Shown piece by piece: positions 10,495 through 20,099 of a stretch of DNA of 64,000 nt; the first letter of the stretch is position 1; each line of letters starts with the position of its first letter. Both the position numbers and the translations under genes were made by a program. The notes under the pieces were generated by a model. It worked only from the letters and a program-made list of their open reading frames with translations. It was not told the DNA's origin and searched no databases. This DNA is from Clonostachys chloroleuca (taxonomy: Eukaryota; Ascomycota; Sordariomycetes; Hypocreales; Bionectriaceae): the NCBI GenBank assembly GCA_037952775.1, contig JBANAY010000003.1:992001-1056000 (forward strand), given 5' to 3'.

Positions 10495-11778
10495 ATGCTT
10501 CCCTCCTTTTCAGTTACGCTTGTGATCCTCTCCCAGGCCGCCTTAAGGACCTGGGCGGCTCCTACACCGGATCTTTCTGTCGCAGCTGAGCCGGCAACCT
10601 TTACAGCGAATCCGAACATTGGTCCAGGCGGAAGTGTCTACAAAGACTCGGCGCACTTCCGCATCTACGGCAACAATGGCAGCCCTGCCGACCAAGCTAT
10701 CGCCATGCTTGAAGGCGCATACGACTGTTTTGTCACGACGTTGGGCTTTAGGTCCACCGGCTTGTCCTACAATGATGCGTCCAATGCTGGGCCATGGACC
10801 AAGGTGAATGTATACTCGGTCGCTTCCCTCCCAGGGGCAGCGGGCGTGATGCATTCCGATGCTGGCACCGGCATGGCGTGGCTCGAGGTCCAGCAGAACT
10901 ATATTACTGTATCTGGTGTTGTCGTTCACGAGTTCGGCCACGGGGTGCATTATCACCAGAAGACATGGGTTGACCAGGGACGGACCGGAGCCTGGTGGGA
11001 GACCTTTGCCAACTGGTTTGCCGACACCTACAAGACCTCCAATCTGTGTAGCGCTTCAAGGAGCAAGTACAATCAGCCGACTGGAACGACGGAAATTGAG
11101 CTCGGGAAGGTCCTTGGAGACTCCTTCCAGGTCCTCGTTGATGGTTCTGTCAATACTGGCAACTATTATCAAGCCTGGCCCTTCTTTACCTATATCACCA
11201 ACAACCCAGATGGTTACAGCGGTCTGGGTACCGATACACTCCGGCAAATGATGCTCCGATACTCTCCCAACAGTAATGAAACACCATTCCATACCCTTCA
11301 GCGTGTTGCTGGCAGTACGAGCATCGCCACCATCGTTGGAACGTACTGGGCACGGATGGCCTACGCAGACATTGGCCACCCGCAGGCCCAGCAAGTCTTC
11401 TTCAACCAGCGCGGCTCAATCAACTTCAAGAATGTTGACCAGACGGGAACCGGCACATACAAGGTAAAGAGCGCCCGTCAGCCGCTCTACATGGGCGCCA
11501 GCATCATCCCTCTGCGCGCCTCGGGAAGCACCATCTCCGTCAGCATCACGGCCAACCGAGCATACACTGCCACCCTCGCCGTGTACAAGAGCTCAGGGAC
11601 GCGGTATGTGGTTGTGCAGGGATCTGGATCAGTTACTCTGGCTAGCGGCGAAGAGGCCACATTGGTCGTAGCTAACACACCCTCTGCACTTTATTTGTAT
11701 GACCCATTCAGCTTGTCGAGCGAGGTGAAGCAAGGACTGGACTTTTCATTTACACTATCTGGGGCTACTGTTGCCTGA
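10495..11778 (+). CDS. Secreted HEFGH metallopeptidase-like protein (DUF6055-like)
   Basis: Intronless, 427 aa. Residues 1-22 (MLPSFSVTLVILSQAALRTWAA) form a signal peptide, then a short propeptide-like stretch. The middle holds VVVHEFGHGVHYH, a zinc-type HExxH helix, followed about 20 residues later by GAWWETFANWFADTY, whose Glu is a good third zinc ligand in gluzincin style. The C-terminal third is beta-rich, with a Ser/Thr pattern like a binding domain. The overall pattern resembles DUF6055 proteins, which have no assigned activity that I know of. Extracellular protease or wall-acting hydrolase is an inference from the motif and secretion. Two Trp before the ligand Glu are distinctive. Confidence 0.75.
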   Translation: MLPSFSVTLVILSQAALRTWAAPTPDLSVAAEPATFTANPNIGPGGSVYKDSAHFRIYGNNGSPADQAIAMLEGAYDCFVTTLGFRSTGLSYNDASNAGPWTKVNVYSVASLPGAAGVMHSDAGTGMAWLEVQQNYITVSGVVVHEFGHGVHYHQKTWVDQGRTGAWWETFANWFADTYKTSNLCSASRSKYNQPTGTTEIELGKVLGDSFQVLVDGSVNTGNYYQAWPFFTYITNNPDGYSGLGTDTLRQMMLRYSPNSNETPFHTLQRVAGSTSIATIVGTYWARMAYADIGHPQAQQVFFNQRGSINFKNVDQTGTGTYKVKSARQPLYMGASIIPLRASGSTISVSITANRAYTATLAVYKSSGTRYVVVQGSGSVTLASGEEATLVVANTPSALYLYDPFSLSSEVKQGLDFSFTLSGATVA

Positions 11779-11886
11779 AGTCTTCCTCTTCTTTCGAGAC
11801 AGTGGCAATGACTTAGATCAACAGTGCTTAGCTGAAGCTATGGAAGCAAATATCCTACAGTACAATGAACATCGTAATTCCAATAT

Positions 11887-12327
11887 TTACTGTTGGCCAA
11901 TGGAGCGCTTGTGCTCGCGACAAAGCGACACTGTGATAGATAATAGCAGGACCATGATGTCCCCAATAGTATCCTCAGTGATGCGAATAGGCTCGAACTG
12001 CCTCATTGTTAGGAAACCCGGCGTACGTTTCTTGGGGTCGTAAGACCCAGGGACATCATTCTCTCCTTGGTCTTTGTCAGTGGTCTCGCCAGTGGTTTCA
12101 GAGCTTTCAAGCCCGTTGCTCCCATTACCATCAAGGGTATTGTCACTCTCGTCATTGTGTTGTGCGTATTCGTTCGTTCCCTCGTCGGTCGCCTCACTAT
12201 CCTCGTAATGCTCATCGTCGTAATGCTCATCATCGTCATCGTCGTGATTGTCGTGATTGTCATGTCTGTCATCGTTGGTATTGTCACGTCGGGTCTCATT
12301 ATCGTTCTGATTGTCACGAACCCGGCT
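11887..12327 (-). pseudogene. In-frame continuation past the TAG of the 12.3-13.9 kb gene (acidic linker plus conserved C-terminal segment)
   Basis: Directly after the TAG at 12330-12328 the same frame stays open for 146 codons to TAA at 11889-11887. It first encodes an Asp/His/Asn-rich acidic linker (HDNHDNHDDDDDEHYDDEHY) and then GFLTMRQFEPIRITEDTIGD, which is clearly related to the end of the decayed copy at 14.7 kb (GFLTMREFAPIRITDDTIGD). So the segment belonged to the ancestral protein. It is either lost by a nonsense mutation, or kept by splicing: a 60-base GTGGTG...AATCAG intron (about 12366-12307) would remove the stop without changing frame, but its donor is weak. Confidence 0.6.
12180..12300 (-). 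repeat. Imperfect trinucleotide tract encoding Asp/His/Glu
   Basis: On the plus strand a run of ATCGTC/GTGATTGTC/CTCATC-type triplets. In the minus-strand frame these become a highly acidic Asp/His/Glu tract. Likely variable in length between strains. Confidence 0.6.
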
Positions 12328-13900
12328 CTAGGGGTCGCTCTCATCATCCGGACTTTCCACCACCACCTCCTCCAGCTTCTGCTGCTTCTCCCGCTCCTGG
12401 CCACTCTCCTGGCCACTCTCCTCGTCTTCCTCTCCTTGTTCCCGCGTCTCCCGCTGGCCCCTCTGCCTTTTCTGGCCCCGCTGATTGTTGTGCCGCGTTC
12501 TGGCCGAGCCTTCTGAGGGTGATTTATTCGCAATGTAGCGAATGTACTGGTAGTCATACTCTGCAACAGTTATGCAAATTTCGTCTAGATCCTGCGAGAT
12601 GAGGAACCTCCTGCAGATATAAAAGGTTAGTCTGCAACCAAAACAATATCAGGGACCGTGCTGAACAATATCAGGAGCCATGGTAAACAATATCACGAGC
12701 GACAATAATATCGTGAGTTAGGATCGAATACACGTACCGTTTAACGTTGCCCGCAGCGTCCGATTGGAAGCTTGGTAGTAGCCCAAGCTCGTGTTCGGTT
12801 GAAATCCAGGCTGCCATCTCGGCAGCCTCCTGCATCGCAATAGGAAGTCTCTTGGCCTTTCGTCGGACAGGCTTCACTTCGAGGATGCACAAAGCGTCGG
12901 AATGTTCCTCTAGCTTGCCAGGTTCGATGGTCTGGAGGCAGCCATCCACTCTTGCCGTCATGACCTTCTCGCGTTTCTCCTCGTTGTCGCGGTCTTGGAG
13001 CTGGGAAACTTCAAATCGCCTGTGGAAAACCGTCCATTCGAACTTGCCATCAACATCAGGGTGAGATTCGGTGATTCCTTCCAACAGGAGGCCCAGCGCT
13101 GTGTTGACCAAGACTTCATCTGGTGGGCTATCGCTGAGGGTGCGAGTATCGTTGCTCATTGTCGATTCATCATCTATGCTGCTTTTCGAGCTTGGAGCTT
13201 TGAAAGATGAGCCAGTATCGGAGTTATTGCCTTGGCTAATTGCGTTGCTGGCTGGAGCCTCGTCTTGCATGTCCTCGTCTGAAGAGTTTCTGTATACCGT
13301 GCTGCCTCCCTCGCTTGGACTGTCGGGTTCAGAACTTGAAGTCCGGCCATACTCTACTACAGTTCGCTTGTCGGCTGCATGGTCTGAGCGCCTTTTGTCC
13401 TGGCCTCGCTGGGCAGTCGGCCTGCGATCTTCGGCGGGCTCAGCAGAGTCATCCAGGTCAGAGGAGATTTCTAGACCATCTGGTGAGAGTTTGGTGAGTA
13501 AATTCGTAGTCCGTCTGTCAACTTTGAGCTGGGCCTTCTTCCATAGCCACATCTCCCTCCAGGAAGCATGTTCAATGCTCTTGGACTCAACAGCTGGCCA
13601 CCAACGTTCACCTTGAAGATGCAAACGACTATCCTTTTCAAGCGAGGCCCCGACGTTCTCGCCAAGGAGATTAATGGGGGTTGGTTTCTCGTTTACTTCG
13701 ACGAGTACGGCCTTTAGTAACAGCCAGTCCGGGAACTTGAGCTTTGAAGCCGACTTGAGATGGTGCTCGAGGTTATCGAGGGACACAGTGGAAGGGTTAC
13801 TTTGAGGAAGTGAGCGGCGGTGCTCTCTGATACATGTAGCCCATGACCTCTCATTGTTGGGAAGATTGGTAAGATTCAGTAATTGCTTGAAAGGAGCCAT
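12328..13900 (-). CDS. Unnamed fungal family with PD-(D/E)XK nuclease-like core, copy 1 (ends at an in-frame TAG)
   Basis: Exon 13900-12738 and exon 12610-12328 give 481 aa up to the TAG. The start is the first ATG (MAPFKQLLNL). Order: an N-terminal block with FPDWLLLKAVLV and GERWWPAVESKS (about 56-105); a Ser/Asp/Glu-rich linker; then a core with RVDG (about 318-321), ILEVKPVRRK (Glu about 341, Lys about 343) and MQEAAEMAAWI, the D...ExK plus Q-helix layout of PD-(D/E)XK folds. After the 127-base intron comes RRFLISQDLDEICITVAEYD, shared almost word for word with the decayed copy at 15.1 kb. Nuclease activity is inferred from motif order only. The family is familiar as lineage-expanded hypothetical fungal proteins, but I know no name or function. 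The TAG may be a nonsense mutation. Confidence 0.65.
12642..12717 (-). repeat. Short tandem repeat inside the intron of copy 1
   Basis: On the plus strand AACAATATCAGG-type 12-mers begin at 12642, 12664 and 12686 (22-base spacing), with a fourth diverged copy at 12702. All lie within the intron 12737-12611, which is longer than its neighbours and keeps a clear CTAAC branch site. Confidence 0.7.
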
Positions 13901-14728
13901 TGTCGTAATCGATGAGCTGGAACGTAGGCTCAAGAAGGCGGAATCATGCCAACGACGGATGGTCTGTCGGTAGACGGAGAGAATGTAAGAGATCGATGAA
14001 AGCAGGCGAAGACAACTGAGTAAAGAAAGATGTGAGTTTGGGAGTAGTAGAAGGAAGGTAAAAAATGGATGTTTGGAGAAGGTGATGACGCGTAAGTTGC
14101 GGAAGAGAGAAGGAAAACAGAGGCAGAAGCGTGAAGACGAGAGTCCAGTGTGGGTCTTCGCGTTGGGAGTTTGTTTTTGGTCGCCTTAGAAACTCGAGTT
14201 ACTTGTTCTCCGTACTAGCAGTGCAGTGCGAGTGACGTACCTTTTCCCCAGCAGAAGTGAGAGCAAAGTGAGCAAGTTCTCACCGCAAATCACAAGCGTC
14301 CTAAGTCTGGGCGATGTGATTTCTTCTTCATACTGGTCAAAGGCCCAACCTGGCAAGTGGCTGAAAAAAATCATAGCATACTGAAGCTCTTTTCATGTAA
14401 GGTAGGCACATTATCTTCTTGTTAAACGTAATATTCAGAAAGGAACAGATGATTCTACGACATCTGGCCTGCTATTGTGTTTACCACTGAGTTGATATTG
14501 TGTTGAAATTCGACGCTGGACGTTCTAGGTGTGCCAGATTTTATATAGTTGCTTGACTGGGCAGAAATATGCGATATCGGCATTTGATTTTGTTTATTGA
14601 GCTCGTTATTGGGGTGCTTATTGTATCTTGGGCATTCGCCCATTTCGTCATGGTCTCTCTCGTGATTATTCCGATTTACTACATTCAATAACAGCAAAGC
14701 ATTCTTATTCTCAAAACCCCACCGATAA
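13901..14728. other. Spacer between the two related genes
   Basis: Promoter side of copy 1 (purine-rich on the plus strand just upstream) and 3' side of the decayed copy. No gene seen. Confidence 0.5.
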
Positions 14729-15943
14729 CTAATCTAAGCCCGTACTTCTACTGTCGTCTTCACAGAGCCAAAGAGTGATGCTCAGTAAAAGGGCCATGAT
14801 ATCGCCAATGGTGTCGTCGGTAATTCGAATGGGTGCAAACTCCCTCATGGTAAGAAAGCCAGTTGACCTAATGTCACCTTGGTCTTCAAGACCGGCGGAG
14901 CACCGCTGATCGTGGCCATCATCGTCGCTTCTACAATGTGACTGCCGTCATCCTCGTCATCGTCGAGCTGGTTTTCACGAAAATTGCCTTCTTCGTCACC
15001 CTCGTGCTTCTTCTTCCTCCCCTGCTGCGCCTGCCCCTGCGGCCTCCTCTGCCGCGACTGTACGTAAGTTGTAGGCGAGCCTTGGGTAGAGTTCATTTCT
15101 GCGCTTTCAAACCCGTTGGTAATCTAATCGACGTATTCTTTGTCGTATTCGGCAACTGTGATGCAAATCTCATCGAGGTCCTGCGAGATAAGAACTCTTC
15201 TATAGTTATAGAAAAAAGAGATTAGTAACAAAACAATAGGATACCTGTGATGTTTGTAGGACGGGCTTACCTCGTGATTCCGTTCGGGTCTGACCCTGGT
15301 AGTCGATACGGAGACCTTTCCGGGCGAGTAATAGGAACCTCCCACGGGACTGACGGGATCAACTTCGAATCCGAGTGCCTCTGCAGTTCGGGCGCTTGCC
15401 ATGTCGCTTTCCCGTCTTGAACTCTGGCCTGCGATCGCAGCTGGCCTGGGGCTAGGCTCTGGTTCTAGGGTGAGCCCGGGCGATGATCCCGACGCAGGCT
15501 CAACACAAACCTTGTAGGCGAAAAGATTTTCCGGGTCATACTCGCGATGATCGTATCCGGTGACTTCATTGGAGCGGCGATGTCACGATCTGCTTTTTCC
15601 ATGCGGCCATCGCACCCCAATATGTCGGCTCGTCGCTGCGTGACTGTACAGCTGACCACCACCTCTGCTTCTGCAGGTACTGTCGAGTTTCATTCGCCAG
15701 TTGAGGTCCGACATTTGAGCCATGGAGAAGGGTCGGAGTTGGTTCTCTTTTGTGAAACACTGGTAGAATCCTGAGCAGGAGCCAGTCTTTGAACTCAAGC
15801 TCGGAGGTATAGTCCAGTCTCCTGACTCCATCTAGCGAAATTTTGTAAAGATAGGCGTTCGGAGACAAATGACGGAATTTCTTCATGCTTTTAGCCCAGT
15901 CAGAGGGGGTTCCAGGACGCTTCTCATCCCCCTCCATTGTCAT
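14729..15943 (-). pseudogene. Decayed tandem relative of the PD-(D/E)XK-like gene, copy 2
   Basis: The N-terminal block is clear (15943 onward: FKDWLLLRILPVFHKREPTP, QKQRWWSAVQSRS, matching copy 1), but stops at TGA near 15566. The whole PD-(D/E)XK core is absent: about 280 residues of copy 1 are replaced by about 100 unrelated codons. Then RRVLISQDLDEICITVAEYD reappears after a 71-base intron-like GTAAGC...TATAG stretch, and is cut by a TAG at 15126-15124. The frame continues through a basic/acidic linker, shifts by one base near 14860, and ends with GFLTMREFAPIRITDDTIGD and a terminal TAG at 14731-14729. Several independent breaks make a functional product unlikely. Confidence 0.75.
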
Positions 15944-16858
15944 GTGCGGAGCTGAAGCAACTAACTGAGTCGAGGTGGATATTTGAAAATAAGGAGGGCG
16001 GAAGCGAAGACAGCAGTGATGTGTATGAGTGGGGCGTAGGAGTGAAATGTACGAGTGAGGTGTAGGAGTGAAGAGCTGGGGAGGGTGGAGGAGAGAAAAA
16101 AAGGAAGTGAGGAAGAGAATAGTGAAGGACGCAGAAAAGAGAAGAGGTGTGCGGAGGAGTTTCCCGTGTGGGTCACTGTTATTGTTTGGCCAGGAGATTC
16201 ACGATAAGGCACGAAACGAAGTTGCTTGTCTTTTGCACTCTACGTCAACAGAAGTTACAATGAAACAATCAGTGGGCGTCAGAACAACGGGAGCTCCAAG
16301 GGTGTTTTGATCCTTAACCAAACTTTCCAATACAGGCCTCGATTAGACTGTCAAGGTGGTTCTGCAGTCCCTGATTTTCTGACATCCACTTGGTGAGTCA
16401 ACAAATCGAAAGATAACAAGACTGATTACGCAAACACGTGTACATGCATCAAACAGGGCGGGGAGAATAACAGGATCTTAGGGTGACTGAATGAGAAACG
16501 TTCACAGAATTACCTGGCTCAAGGAGGGGGCCGGTTTACGCAGGTTTGGGGATGCCCTGGTAATTGATCATAACTGGGTCGCTGCGACGAAATACTGGCT
16601 TTTTGGATGAACTATGTCATGTTACCTTGATCGATTGAATCTATCGATCCCATTTTACAGAAGAAGAAACATACAGATTAACCCCTTGTACCCGGAGTGG
16701 TTAACCATTTAGTGTGCGTGCTATAGCTTCATGTCGAACCATTGTCCTTCCATAGTTTTTGTCTCTTCCAGGTAGTTCGCAAGAAGGAAAAGAAAAGATC
16801 GAGCCAACAAAATGGAGAGCACGAAGACTCATCTTCGGACAATCGAGCTGTCATCCCT
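15944..16858. other. Spacer
   Basis: Between the decayed copy and the next minus-strand gene. A purine-rich plus-strand tract at 16020-16150 mirrors the one upstream of copy 1, suggesting the duplicated unit included the promoter. No gene seen. Confidence 0.45.
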
Positions 16859-18060
16859 TCAACCTACAATAGCTATGCTTTGTGCAGGACCGGCCTTGTC
16901 CTCGACAGTTTCCTGGTCTCCATCGTCATGATGAATAATAGGGCGCGACCCCATTCTAGTATCACCCATTGGCCGACATCCCAGCCATTTTATGATGATC
17001 TTCCCATCGACCGGGCGCTTGGCAGTATGCAGATTCAAAAGTCGTGAAAGGCGTAACACAACCTGGCCGTTTTCGAGATGGGCCTGAACGATCCGAGCAG
17101 TAAAGCGTGAGTGGAAGCTGATTGCAAGAGCCTGTAGTTTGATTGGTTAGCGAGTTTTGGAAAGACTAATGGGAACATGAGGGGCGTACAGGGATGATTC
17201 GATGCCGAGGCCAGGCTCTTGTATGCTTCAATTGGCTTTGGATGAGCATCAGAAGCAGGTAGAGTTCCATCTTCTGGACCTGTTGTTCCTTGGCTGGCAT
17301 ATTGTCGAAAATAGCGCCAAGAGCATGTGGAATGGTTGGGACAGGATTGCCGTGATCATCCTCAGAGTACATCCACATTTCCCATCCACATTCATGAAGA
17401 ATGGGTTCGCGAGAGCTGTTGAGCCAAGCTTGCTGCATATATCTGTTCCCCTTCCAGCAAGATCGCCTGAAAATGGTGTAATTAGCTAGCTGGCTTCTCA
17501 TGACAGGCGGTTTGAAGGAGATGGGAAAGAGGAACATACGAGTGGTGAGTCCAACGCCAGGTCCTGGGCTCATACATCATTGCTGCCTGTAAAAAGTAGT
17601 CCAAGTTTCCACTTGCCTCGCTGCCACGATCCGAGTAGAAGCCCAAAGTTTCTCTCTTAAACTTGTCCTTTGCATCCGGCCCATGGAATGTTGCTCTGTG
17701 TGGGATTTTTAGAGGCTCGCGAGGTGTCCAGCGTTCCTTGGCGTAGTATCGAAGGGCCTTTCTAACTGGTAGACGGGTAGAAGGAACAAAAAATCTGGAA
17801 TCAAGGTCGAGAGGCTGGGGGTCATCGACATCGAGGGGCGCACCGAGTTTGTATCCCAGAGGAAGAAGCTCTGCCTCAGTATACCTGACCATCTCGTAGC
17901 GCTTTTCCAATTCGGACTGCAAGCGGCGCACAAGACGATACTGGTCGGATCGCCAAATGTGCTCGGGGGCTTTCTTCTTCAGATCGTGGCGTTTTCGCTG
18001 ATGTCTTCGCCGGCTGGTTCGCGATCGCGAGGACCGCGAAGGGCGTGATCGGGAAGGCAT
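16859..18060 (-). CDS. Unrecognised fungal protein with Arg/Ser-rich N-terminus
   Basis: Three exons (18060-17540, 17466-17190, 17131-16859) give 356 aa. Introns are 73 and 58 bases, the second with CGCTAACC and ACTACAG. Both joins are fixed by frame. The first 30 residues are Ser/Arg/Lys only in effect (MPSRSRPSRSSRSRTSRRRH), a likely nuclear-import or RNA-binding type tail. The rest is globular, with SRFFVPSTRLPVRKALRYYA, CGWEMWMYSEDD, and near the end an ARIVQAHLENGQVVLRLSRL segment. I do not recognise the family. It shows no motif shared with the two PD-(D/E)XK-like neighbours, but shares their orientation and spacing, and the three form a same-strand series. Gene structure is convincing; function is open. 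Confidence 0.7.
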
Positions 18061-19356
18061 GAGAAATGGCACTCGATTCGGACTTCTAGAAGGGCGAATG
18101 GAGTCAGCGGATGAGATGAGGAAAGAAGCTGGAGAATGAATTTGGAGAGTTGCAGAAATGCAGCCTGTTGAAAGGTAGATGCTGGAAAGTGGGTGAAGGT
18201 GAAGTGAGTGGCTCCTGCACGTCACTTTGGCCTGAGGAAGGAGCAATGCACAGTGACGCGCGGAGCGATAAGATAAGCCTTGTGACTTCAAAGTTGCACA
18301 CGCAGCAAAGTAAAGTAAACAAACCGCGACTTGATTGAACTCTAAGGCACCAAAATTCTCACTCGGGTTCGATGCCTGCTTGTAGCTTTTCATTTCTTGT
18401 GTTCGTTCTGCTAGTTTCAAACAAGCGTGCCTGGGATGCACTCTAGCCTGGACGGCGATTTATCTAGGATGGCTTCCAGCCAGCTCTCTTCCCACGGCAA
18501 AGGCCGGTGAATATAACTAATGTAGAACTGCTATCTGTATCGAAATTGAGGGCAGCGTTTGCATGTAGCTTCATGATAGCATCAAGCCCGCATTGATGGT
18601 AGCACCTCGGCGCAGTTATCCTCCACCTCACTTCACACAACCCTCCCACCACTCTAACTCAAATCTCGCATTGCAGAAGAAATAGTTGATTTGAGAGGCA
18701 GGAGGTGTTATTTCGTACCCTAGGTTCATCTTTTCCCAGCACAGGACCCCCGGATGTATTTGACTTGAGGCCTTTGTTGATCTCCATAACAGTTAATTGG
18801 GAAACTTGTTTCTTTCTTCTAAAAAAATCCACAATGTTAAAGGTCGGTCAATTCTTCAATTATGTTGAAAACAAGCCACTACTGATCAGTCATGCAAGGA
18901 CGTTTAGACCACGGTATTTAATTTTTGATAAACTGTTTCATTAATCATATCCGCGTGGACGATGTCACTCTGGCATATTATTATACAACATTAATGGAAG
19001 AGAATAACACAGTTTGATCCTGGATGGCTTTCACTCTATTAGAATTACTCAATACAGGCCAGGGAAGCCCTTCCTTGGTCAGCGCATAAGATGCTGTGTT
19101 GTGCGTGAAAGTTGCGGCGTACAAGGCAGATCCTTCTTCGTATTTACCCTGGACGGACAGGCCTTTGATGGCAAGGTAGAATCAACCAACATGGAAATAA
19201 ACGACATGCAGCTCTTGGCCACGGCCAAGAGCCCTGACACTCATCTACTAAAGCAGGAAATGGTGTATTGTACGGAAAATACCCCCTCCTCTGTTAGTGC
19301 TCCCCTTGACGATACCCTTCAAAGCTCAAGTTCTCAGGAAACAACACAAACGCGCG
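18061..19356. other. Intergenic region
   Basis: About 1.3 kb with no supported gene. Open frames on the minus strand to 18441 are only an upstream, ATG-poor extension of the preceding gene's frame. Confidence 0.45.
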
Positions 19357-20099
19357 GGAACAATGCCATCACGACACAACTCTACGCTAACTCGGCCCTA
19401 CACGCCTCACCGGCAAATGTTCCTTCCCCATGCTACGTTCCCCAGCTCGTTCAAGGGATCTTTCGTAACTGCGAATACTGCCACCCAAGTGTACGCGTTG
19501 TCTTGCGCCTCGACCGATTTCCCTGAACAGACCATCACACACATCTCCGGATCATCATGGAACGGAAATCACGTTATCGCAGGGTTGAGAACGTCCTGGG
19601 ACTGCAACTTGGCGGAGCAGCAATGTGCCACGACGACGGTCAAGGCTGATGAGCCCAGTGCCGAGTTGGCCACACAGTCGGAGAGCGTGGATACCTGCTA
19701 CATGCAGTCTCACTCCGTCATGGTCGTCCTCACGGGCGGAACGGACAAGCTATACTCATACTCCACCAACTTCTACGATGACGGAGGGGACGCTGATGAC
19801 TGGCCATCGATTCAAAGTTCGGCGTTCTCTTCCATGCATTGTCCATCTTCGCTCACAGTGACCGTTGCAACGACCACTTCAGCTGGATCAACTCAAACAG
19901 CCGGTAACGAGCAGCGAAACTCCGCCACAACCGCTTCCGAGACGGCGGTGTAGAAGAGACGTCTTCGACCAGCGACCCGACATCCCCCAGCGCGACCGGC
20001 ACCGATGCACCGAAAGGACGTGGTAACTTTACTGGAGTGCCAAAGTCTCTCGTTTTGGTAGGACTCACTGTCACACGTGGATTTTTCGTAGCTCTGTAG
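19357..20099 (+). pseudogene. Broken gene for a small secreted/GPI-type Ser/Thr-rich protein
   Basis: The frame through 19953 carries features of a common fungal extracellular family: a SFVTANTATQVYALSCAS block, Cys-containing SWDCNLAEQQCATTT, and a Ser/Thr-rich tail. It has no signal peptide, and at 19951 a TAG ends the frame. Directly after, in another frame, comes a proper ending: a Ser/Thr/Pro linker (EETSSTSDPTSPSATGTD) and a hydrophobic tail (VPKSLVLVGLTV) to TAG at 20097-20099, like a GPI or membrane anchor. Two extra bases near GTGTAG would explain it. The N-terminus also appears split between frames near 19400. Assigned as a pseudogene; a mis-spliced or mis-sequenced gene is possible. 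Confidence 0.5.

Noticed and set aside
12067..12516. Plus-strand frame looking like a Val/Ile-rich multi-pass membrane protein
   Set aside because: It is the antisense of the minus-strand Asp/His/Gln-rich linker; GAT/GAC/CAC codons read in reverse give Ile/Val. The minus strand has family similarity, splice sites and a paralogue.
12009..12566. Minus-strand Arg/Thr/Met-rich frame over the same region
   Set aside because: It is a shifted reading of the linker. The frame joined to RRFLISQDLDEI is the one shared with copy 2.
12611..12737. The spaced 12-mers as a CRISPR array
   Set aside because: Repeats are only 12 bases, spacers about 10, within a spliced intron of a eukaryotic gene.
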